From Hyposmocoma kahamanoa (Eukaryota; Arthropoda; Insecta; Lepidoptera; Cosmopterigidae): DNA of 64,000 nt. Both the position numbers and the translations under genes were made by a program. Below are positions 56,790 through 64,000 of the stretch, piece by piece (position 1 is the first letter of the stretch; each line of letters opens with the position of its first letter). Location: NCBI RefSeq assembly GCF_003589595.1, contig NW_020653711.1, positions 4,845,215-4,909,214 of the forward strand, given 5' to 3'. Below the pieces are notes generated by a model. That model saw only the letters and a program-made list of their open reading frames with translations, searched no databases and had not been told where the DNA came from.

Positions 56790-57378
56790 TTGAAGTTAGA
56801 AACCACCGCCACGAGTGGCACAAACCATCTTAGACACCGAAATCACAAAATATTAGGTTTTTCACACTTTAGCAAATATCCCGTTTATTGCAGTAAAATC
56901 GACCTGTTTGATGAAATTTTAAATAAAATCATAACCATAAAAGATAAGTAGGTTTTTTTTATTTAAGTAACTAGATGAATAAGTAGACAAGTTTTTACAA
57001 TTAAGTGCAGAGCGGTGTCAATAATTTTTAATTTTTTTTAACACACCCATTGAATTAATAAAAAAAAATTGATTTCTTTTTTCATAATTCTTGATATTTT
57101 TAAAATAACTTTTAGTGAGGAATTAAATTTACCTCTTAGCTCATTGAAAAGCAGGTTTAATTAAGATAATTTTAAGAAAAAGAAAAATAGAAAAAGACAA
57201 TTTTGTTTGTGTACAGTCGCCTCCAAAGGTGTAAAAAGGTAAAAATCGTAATTTGTATAAAATCTTTCACAAAAAAAAATCTGTTGGGAATATTACCATA
57301 GTTCTATGGGCTTTTTTGTAGGCCATGCCTTCCTTGACATCCCCGTTCCGGCTTGACGTCGACTTAATAGGCACCCTG
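56790..57378 (-). repeat. Right 589-bp terminal inverted repeat
   Basis: Inverse of 54766-55354, identical in length. It starts 69 bases after the transposase stop. Confidence 0.9.
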
Positions 57379-57384
57379 TATAAA

Positions 57385-58290
57385 GTGGTTAAGAGTTAAA
57401 GCGTAAAATACTATGAAAGTTTCTCAGAATTAGGGCGGCCAGCTACTTTAGCTACGTTCTTGATTCTGCGTAAGTAGGTACAACTAAATGTTCAATCGAA
57501 AACGTCACCATCTTCTGTTCAAATTCTGAATTTGTACAATTCGTGATTTATTAGCAGTTAGTACAAAAATGTGTTCGGCATGTCATCATTAAGCACGTTA
57601 AGATTGTGTTACTTTAGTACCTACCTATTACGATTACGTATTGTAGTTACGTTCTTCTTTACAACAAATATAATAATTATAATATACACATTCTATTACA
57701 CATTCACAAGCAGATGCCTACACAGCAAATACAAAACACACACATAGTTTAGTTTATCCCCAGATGCCTCTTAGCAATACTTAAAATTTGTGTGCGGAGC
57801 GCCTAAACAAGTAAACAACCAAAGGGCTCCATGCAGCTTTAGTTGCGCGAGTTGTAATATACAGCTGACGCGCGCCGGTTTTTATTAAGAAATTAAAGTA
57901 TAATTATTAAGTATTACTTTACAACTTACGTATTTAATTGTACGCATAATTCATTAACTTTCGATTAACGTAAAAATCTAAGTGATATGGTGTATGTGTG
58001 TGCGATGTGAAATAAAAATGTGACGTCCTTAATACACTATTGAGAAAGGGAGTTAAGTCATTTTGAAAGCTGATTTTCAGGTATTTATACCGTATTTCTT
58101 ATTGTGTTAGTGTCTGATAGGTAAGTTAGATAGCTTTTTACTACTGTTGTTAATATTTCTAGTAAAAAGGCACTAAATCACGAGGTATTAACTATCACAA
58201 TACAAGAGAATTATCACAACGTCTTTGTTAAATGTCAAATTGATGTAATATTTTTCCAACGTATTTTTGTGTTATTTTTCGAGAAAGAGC
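57385..58290. other. Non-coding, one GC-richer patch
   Basis: Around 57790-57890 the sequence is locally CG-containing (GCGCGAGTTG, ACGCGCGCCGG). No gene was recognised; promoter-like at best. Confidence 0.35.
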
Positions 58291-58291
58291 C

Positions 58292-58588
58292 ATAAGTTTA
58301 CCCTGAATATAAATGTTTATAAACTATACTTTAAGGAGTAATTTCATGGTAAACGTTAGAATCACTCAAACGGAATATATTATCATATTTATCCAAGTAC
58401 ACCAAAAATTTCATTTGTGCTTTTTAAGTGCAAGATTTGCGGTGTATTATTGCATTTTATTTGAGATGTCTTCATTGGCATTACGGAGGGTATTTATTTA
58501 GAAATGCAGAATACTAATTTTTATTCATAAAAACTTGTATTTAAACTGAATGCTTTTCTAATTTGCGAAACCATCTCCATTTTGCGGT
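58292..58588 (+). mobile_element. TA-flanked MITE, family E, copy 4 (3' half)
   Basis: Matches the right half of copies 2-3 from AAGTTTACCCTGAATATAAA to CATTTTGCGGT. Both TIRs are missing. Confidence 0.8.
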
Positions 58589-58614
58589 TGGCTTAAATTG
58601 CACAGTAGCTATCC

Positions 58615-58740
58615 TTTAAGGATCGAGTAGGTGGGGGTAGCGGTTAAGAGCGGTTGCCCCAGCATGGCAACAGACACTAGTTCGAGTTCAGTCTGATCGA
58701 AGGAATTTTTTTCATAATGTTCCATTTTTGTAATAAAATT
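58615..58740 (+). repeat. tRNA-derived SINE, family B-like, copy 3
   Basis: TAGCGGTTAAGAGCGGTTGC, GGCAACAGACACTAG, AGTTCGAGTTCAGTC and GATCGAAGGAATTTTTTTC. The B-box region is decayed. Confidence 0.55.
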
Positions 58741-58744
58741 TTAA

Positions 58745-59380
58745 AAAAGTGTCCGAAATGATAATAATATTACATAATAAGACAACCACATTAATTATAG
58801 ATGGCGAAATATTATTTGCACCGATTCGTCTTATCTTTAGAATACAATAGGACAAAATAATGAGCCGTCTCGGTGACGCATGTGCCATCTGTAACTATAC
58901 ATATGTTTAAACTAGTTGTTAGCACTAGCTAACAATTAGTTTAACACTAGTATTCATTGACACTTAATTCTATACTAGGTAATATTTATGCGGAACTATT
59001 TTTGTAGAATTAGTAAAAGAGTTCGCAGTCGGTATTTTACGATGTATCTAGTAGTTAAAAAAGAACGACCTGATGGGTAAATAAATAATTGAAAACTAGA
59101 ATTCCGAAAAAGCATTTAACGCATCCGTGACTCGTACGATGTACCAATATCAGTACGTTTTGAGTATAAGAAGTGTTAATGGTTTTATTACCCTATTATA
59201 ATAGTAAGGATAAGTCGTACCTAGAGATAACATTCATCGGTGCAAATAATATCTTCAACAATATCTGGTCTTAAACTAGGGAATACCCTGTACCATCAGC
59301 ACTAGAGCAAAGAAATTTACTCCAGGGCTCTACCTAGAACACTTAGATCAGAAACAATACAAAAAATCGTTTCCCACATT
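58745..59380. other. Non-coding, no recognised feature
   Basis: Nothing recognised. Confidence 0.4.
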
Positions 59381-59384
59381 GGTA

Positions 59385-59466
59385 TTACTGTATTACTAGA
59401 AATCCAACCCAGGATCTCTTCATCCAGCACTCACAGTGCTAACAGTTGGGCCACTGAAGTATTCAA
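59385..59466 (-). repeat. tRNA-derived SINE head, family S, copy 3
   Basis: The minus strand reads TTCAGTGGCCCAACTGTTAG, GTGCTGGATGAAGAGATCC, TGGGTTGGATTTC. Confidence 0.55.
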
Positions 59467-59469
59467 ATG

Positions 59470-60480
59470 ATATAAGATGTACTCGTGACAACAAAAATAA
59501 ATGTCTAATGACAATCATGGCAGCCGGAGTATTCCCGTGCCCCTCTGGATACAAGATGTCATTTCGTAACAATATTTGTAACAAATGGAAAAAATATTGA
59601 ACCCCTCACTCGGATGATATGAATTTTTGGAATAAAACACAGTGAGAAACACCTTATCCGAAACGCATGAAAACAATTTCCTGTACATAAAATTAAATCA
59701 ACAGAAAGGTCGGCGAAAATATAATAACTGGAATAGGGACAAAACAGAAAAAATGAACCACAATTTTATAATTACAAAGAACGAAGCGGGAAAATAATAT
59801 ATTGCTGCAAAAGTCCTAAACAGGACAGAGTGAAAAAAAATATTTGTCTTTGCTTTTGGACTGGTTGTATTCGGTTTGTTCATTTTAATGGACAATTTAT
59901 TGTATATTTTCGAGTCATAACTCTTTTTTGGAGGTTTGTATTTACTTTGTTTCGTAAAAGGCTGATTTGGTTTACTTACTTTGGTCAGATTTTGTTTTAC
60001 TGCTTTCTTGCTTTTTAGCTTTTTACACAATACACAATATTCGACAATATAGCAGTTAATTTGAAAAATACCGAACTTTTTACTCCTACAGTCAGAGAAT
60101 AAAAAAAATACGAGAAAGGACACCATATTATTTACCTATACAATGCATTCGTTTGCTTACTACGCCGTTCTTACAAAGTCTCTGTGTACGTTAAAACACG
60201 AGAATAAATAGTACAAGAAAGTAATAAGTAACCCTATTACTTAACGCACACATTTGCGTGTATGCAGGCAACGCCTTGCTATACGTAGTAGTAGCAGATA
60301 AATAATTTTCTATCGTCGTATGGTGTGCCACAGTTTCTGTTATCTTAATTCAAATTTCTTTACAACATCGATTTGTAAAGATACAACTTTATAAAAGTCT
60401 AAATTTCAGCCACTATTGTCTTTGCAAGAATGTAAATTGTTATATACATATATAATATCGAATTCTTGGGTTTTAGGGAA
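59470..60480. other. Non-coding; one 142-codon frame of doubtful value
   Basis: A minus-strand frame at 59698-60126 is Lys/Ser/Phe-rich with no domain. A pyrimidine-rich ...CTGACTGTAG inside its start looks like a 3' splice site, so an exon is possible but unproven. Confidence 0.3.
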
Positions 60481-60485
60481 AATTA

Positions 60486-60960
60486 AAACTGTTTTTCGAA
60501 TCTAAATCGTGTATATGTGTTTTCCTACAAATTGGAACGTTACTTGGAAAATATTTAAATTAATAACTTTAGTAACTATACTTCAGAAAAGTGCAATTTG
60601 CATTAATATTAGACTCGCTTCATTAACTGCCTCCATGGCCGAAAGGTTACCATGCCGGACTGCCACGCAGAGATCCCAGTTTCGATTCCCGGGCTGAGAG
60701 AAATAATTGTATAGCCACATTTATTTCTCTCGTGAGTTTGGGTGTAATTTGTGGTTGTCTATGTGTGTGTTTCCCACAGTGTTTCCCTAGTGCAGGGCTA
60801 TATTGAGTGTGTGCGTTGTTATTATTATTAAGCAAAGTTATCACTTTATGTTGTCAGTCAGCTGTGATCAAGAGGTCTGTAAAGAGCCCGAAACATTGTT
60901 CTGTTTGAATAAAAAAAGTACGCTATTTAGATCCAAAATAATAATCATATTTTCAATGTC
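60486..60960. mobile_element. Foldback repeat F, copy 3, holding a SINE
   Basis: Left arm text GAATCTAAATCGTGTATATG (60498-60518) faces the right arm block GTCTGTAAAGAGCCCGAAAC to GCTATTTAGATCC (60875-60934). SINE A copy 5 sits between them. Confidence 0.45.
60625..60832 (+). repeat. tRNA-derived SINE, family A, copy 5
   Basis: Plus orientation: AACTGCCTCCATGGCCGAAA, TGCCACGCAGAGATCCCAGT, TTCGATTCCCGGGC, body, and a GTTATTATTATTA tail. Confidence 0.85.
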
Positions 60961-60964
60961 ATGT

Positions 60965-61460
60965 TTCATATTTCCACACAGTGCTACCTTATAATTAATT
61001 ATGTTTCTAACGTTCTCCCCGCTGTAAATAATGTCATAGACATGGATTAGAATAATATTGTTACCAACAAAATCTTTTTATCGTTAATTTCATCACATTC
61101 CTTACGTTTATCGTAATATTTTTTATGACAGGTCCTAAAGTGAGCATCACAAGCAAATGATGTTTTTATTAAAATTAGAGGTCTAAGTGTCCATAAAATA
61201 ATACCCGGAATAAAACGGTCAGTGTATAATAATGAGTTCTCGCATAAAATGTTAGCATGACGACCAAATTGTGGTTACACAGTGTTTTATGTTACATAAA
61301 ATTATATATTATTTTGAGAAATATCGTCTAAAATTGAAATATTGTTTTATAAATACATAATTGTTTCTTGCATTTTTACTTGTATATAATAAAACCTACA
61401 CAATTTCCATCGGCACCATTGGCTTACCTTAACTCGTGCATGGACTGGAACGACATTTAC
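60965..61460. other. Non-coding, no recognised feature
   Basis: Nothing recognised. Confidence 0.4.
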
Positions 61461-61465
61461 CGTAT

Positions 61466-61650
61466 AATTAAATATCGAATATGATAGTACGGTGTACTCC
61501 GTTTCAATAGGTGGACGTCAAACACCAACTAGGTGCTTTATAGTGCGATTACCAAGTGCATTCTTTGTAATTACCGCCTACTGCTTCGAGAGAGGTGTTA
61601 ACATCCTACTGTCAAAATTCAATGATTTATACGCATACATTTGTGGACGT
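61466..61650 (-). repeat. Repeat D, copy 2
   Basis: ATAATTAAATATCGAATATG, ATAGTACGGTGTACTCCG and the matching inner blocks align with 11455-11640. The frame is broken here. Confidence 0.5.
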
Positions 61651-61747
61651 TATATGAAAACAATACGGTGGACATAGGTGTGTTTGAGGTGATGCAAGTA
61701 CTTATCAATAACAGCAAAAGTAAGTTTTATTTGTTTTTATTTTTAAC

Positions 61748-61950
61748 AATGCGCACACACTCATAGCCCCGCACTGGGGAAACCCTGTATCGCGGGTGCC
61801 ATGGACACACATATAGACAACCACAAATTACACCCAAACTCACGAGAGAAATAAATGTAGGCCATACAAATATTCATTATAATATCAAATATAAATTCTC
61901 CCGGCACAGGTATCTAACCCGGGATTTCTGCGTGGCATGATAGGCAGTTA
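61748..61950 (-). repeat. tRNA-derived SINE, family A, copy 6
   Basis: CACACACTCATAGCCCCGCA, AACCCTGTATCGCGGGTGCC and a head with TAACCCGGGATTTCTGCGTG that lacks the A-box part. Confidence 0.8.
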
Positions 61951-61954
61951 AGTT

Positions 61955-62398
61955 AAGTTTTATTTAAGCAAATTGTTGTCTAACACGTATGTAATGACTT
62001 TAGTAATTCGATATGAATCCTACTATAGACATACTTTCTTTTATTAAAGAATGTTGACAAGATCAGCCGTCAGTGATAAAGCATATACGGTACGAACAAA
62101 AGTACTGACAGTTTGTGTGCAATACTATTTACGTACTATCTATATGAATGAGTAAAGAAATTAATCGAGGTTAACCGAAACATCATATACTACAATACAC
62201 TAATCTATATCTACAATATTTACATTTAATTTTGAAGAAACGAAACGCCTGACTGTTTTATCCGACCAGGTAAGCTGCTCATTGCCGAGTTCTCTCTCCA
62301 GTACCTACTTGTATTTTATTTTATTAAGGGAGCTTACAGCCACTTTTACAAAATGGATTTACTTGTAATCAATCACGTGCCAATTAAAAATTCACAAT
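61955..62398. other. Non-coding, no recognised feature
   Basis: Nothing recognised. Confidence 0.4.
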
Positions 62399-62401
62399 TT
62401 A

Positions 62402-62704
62402 GTAGCAGCAGAGCTCACTGTGAATGAGTTAGTCCAGGGAAGTACTGCCACCTTACCTGTTTCCGCCTCCAAGCACTAATGTCAACATTACTGTGTTCCG
62501 GATTTAAAGGGTAAGGGTGCTGGTGGAATTACGGGCACATGGGACTTGTCAACTTATGTCTCAGGGTTACGGGCGCAGTGGTAGTGCCCGTCAGATCTTT
62601 GCGATTTAAAGCTCTGACTGGCACTGTGACTGTTATGGACAGGCGTGTAGCTTACCATCAGGCGCATGACGTGTACGTCCCGTCACTTGATGTTATAAAA
62701 AAAA
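62402..62704 (+). repeat. Repeat C, copy 13
   Basis: AGTAGCAGCAGAGCTCACTG to TGATGTTATAAAAAAAA. Full length. Confidence 0.85.
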
Positions 62705-62707
62705 GTG

Positions 62708-63362
62708 ACGTTCTATAGTTGGTAATATTAATGGCGAAGAAATTTTCATGTGTGAGAAAGTTTCATTTTTGTTTTTGGATATATTGATTGTTTCAGAAAT
62801 TGTCTGAGACTTTCGATGTTTTTGTTGGTTAATATTGTGGATAAACCGTTACTAAGAAAGTCAATACGGGGCATAATTTGCGTTTGCGTTACCTACTTCC
62901 ATGGCTGCCCGAAAGGAGCCTCCCCGCACGACATATACCATTCCTTTCCTTACGTTTGTCGCATCCTGGGAAACAACGGGCGAGCACCTTACGTCGATTG
63001 GCGAATCCTTTCACCACGATATCCACTACAATACTTGCCACATTATAGTGTATATCATTGATACGATAAGAAGTACTTCCTGTAGAAATCATCGCCAACC
63101 TAGAACATCCTCATATAAGTGCCTAATTTCATCTGCCTATATTAAATACTATACGTATAACATCTATAATGTGACATACGTTGTGTGATGACTAAATTGT
63201 CAGCAATCTATGGTTTAGAAATCCTCAATGTATAGTCGATGCCTTAAGATACCTGACCCCCTAGCCAACCTCTTGGTTCTGAGAGAAAGAAAAATTATAT
63301 TCTGTATTTAAGAAGCAAGAGCACGTTAAAGACCAAATTGGATAAAAAAAATCTTAAAACAT
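62708..63362. other. Non-coding, no recognised feature
   Basis: Overlapping frames at 62816-63188 on both strands lie in a slightly GC-richer patch. No domain was recognised in any of them. Confidence 0.35.
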
Positions 63363-63365
63363 CAT

Positions 63366-63695
63366 TTTTTTATATACCTAATATCAAGTGACGAGTCGAA
63401 CAAGTTGTGCGCCTGACGGTAAGCTACACAGGCGTGTACAGGCGTGGACAGGCGTAAATAACAGTTCAAGTGCCACTCAGAGCTTTAAATCGCAAAGATC
63501 TGAGGGGCACTTCCACTGCACCCGTCACCCTGAGACATAAGTTGACTAGACCCATGTGCTTGTAATTTCACCAGCAACCTTACCCTTCAAAACCTGAACT
63601 CAGTAACGCTAACATTACTGTTTGGCGGTAGAAATACGTATGGTGGCAGTACTTCTCTGGCCGCACTCTTTCAGAAGGAGCACTACTGCTACTAA
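63366..63695 (-). repeat. Repeat C, copy 14
   Basis: Reverse orientation, from the complement of the A tail to GGAGCACTACTGCTACT. A small internal expansion of CAGGCGTG occurs near 63430-63455. Confidence 0.85.
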
Positions 63696-63721
63696 AACAT
63701 TAACATCACATTGAGTTTCGA

Positions 63722-63826
63722 CTGCATGCAGTTAATGCGTGAAGTCGTTACCAACTTCATGCAGTTGAGGTCTCGGCTGCATGAAATTGATTACGACTTC
63801 ACGCAATAACTGCAAACTGCATGCTG
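63722..63826. repeat. Long imperfect hairpin
   Basis: CTGCATGCAG and ATGCGTGAAGTCGTTACCAA on the left pair with TTGATTACGACTTCACGCA and CTGCATGCTG on the right. The stem is about 45 bp with one 7-nt bulge and a short loop near 63771-63775. Non-coding. Confidence 0.75.
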
Positions 63827-63829
63827 TGA

Positions 63830-64000
63830 ATCTGTTAGCAGGCAAAAATAATAATGTGAGAAACCTGCGCTCCGAGTGAAGCGGGAGTTGCCCTTCTTGC
63901 TCTTATTATACTATAGTTTTAGTGTCTTTTTATCTGCCTATCTCTATTTCTTATAATGTATAAGAATGAAATAAATAAACAAGTGGAGGTAGCGAAAGAA
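63830..64000. other. Window end, no recognised feature
   Basis: AT-rich; ATGAAATAAATAAACAAG near the end could be a retroelement tail. Confidence 0.3.

Larger units (their letters stand above)
54766..57378 (+). mobile_element. DD41D mariner-like transposon, near-intact
   Basis: 2613 bp, beginning CAGGGTGCCTATTAAGTCG and ending with its inverse, ...GGCACCCTG. TA (in fact TATA) lies outside both ends. The inverted repeats are 589 bp each with only about a dozen to fifteen differences by eye. They enclose a leader of ~300 bp, an uninterrupted transposase gene and a short 3' UTR. Long TIRs and DD41D spacing fit the rosa/Visitor branch of Tc1/mariner (name from memory). The low arm divergence and open frame point to a recent insertion. 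Confidence 0.9.

Noticed and set aside
59698..60126. 142-codon minus-strand frame as a gene
   Set aside because: Lys/Phe/Ser-rich composition expected from AT-rich DNA; no domain. A splice acceptor-like site inside it is only suggestive.
62816..63188. Overlapping frames on both strands as a small gene
   Set aside because: No domain in any frame and no gene context.

Overview
This window looks like a TE-rich, AT-rich insect genome segment, most probably from a moth or butterfly. The reasons are the abundant tRNA-headed SINEs, a dispersed repeat typical of Lepidoptera (start near ACCGACCTC, end near GAAGTCGATTAAA), several jockey/CR1-like, RTE-like and R1-like LINE fragments, and a gene with short GT-AG introns. 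The species call is inference from repeat style; no search was run.

One host protein gene is convincing: a two-pore-domain (K2P, TWIK-like) potassium channel on the minus strand at 21186-23016. It has two coding exons, and the intron splits the first glycine codon of the GYG filter in pore loop 1. Its annotated end is a TGA followed by C. The same frame then stays open for 89 more codons (20916-21185) and contains EFPPPPPEEE, a textbook Ena/VASP EVH1 ligand. This is the most interesting signal in the window: a possible stop-codon readthrough (or very short alternative intron) that would add an actin-linker motif to an ion channel. A 9-codon uORF lies in the leader.

Layout. 0-20 kb: SINEs, LINE tails and TIR elements, including a 512-bp TIR element inserted in another repeat with a clean TACT duplication, a 619-bp TA-flanked MITE, and a decayed reverse transcriptase with a YLDD box (17159-19219). 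20-23 kb: the channel gene. 23-34 kb: more SINE/LINE remnants and a TIR element holding an R1-like LINE fragment. 34.9-37.9 kb: degraded Ty3/gypsy pol. 38-39.4 kb: degraded LINE RT. 40-48 kb: two more copies of the TA-flanked MITE, a foldback element inside a SINE, and a 300-bp hAT-like hairpin MITE with an 8-bp duplication. 51.6-52.7 kb: a diverged tandem array whose units carry ATGGC-N-GCCAT. 54-57.4 kb: a decayed gene remnant next to a nearly intact DD41D mariner-like transposon (2613 bp, 589-bp inverted repeats, uninterrupted 356-aa transposase). 58-64 kb: SINEs and small repeats.

The mobile elements are mostly independent, nested insertions. Only the mariner-like element looks recent enough to be possibly functional. 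No rRNA gene, CRISPR array or genuine stand-alone tRNA gene was seen.
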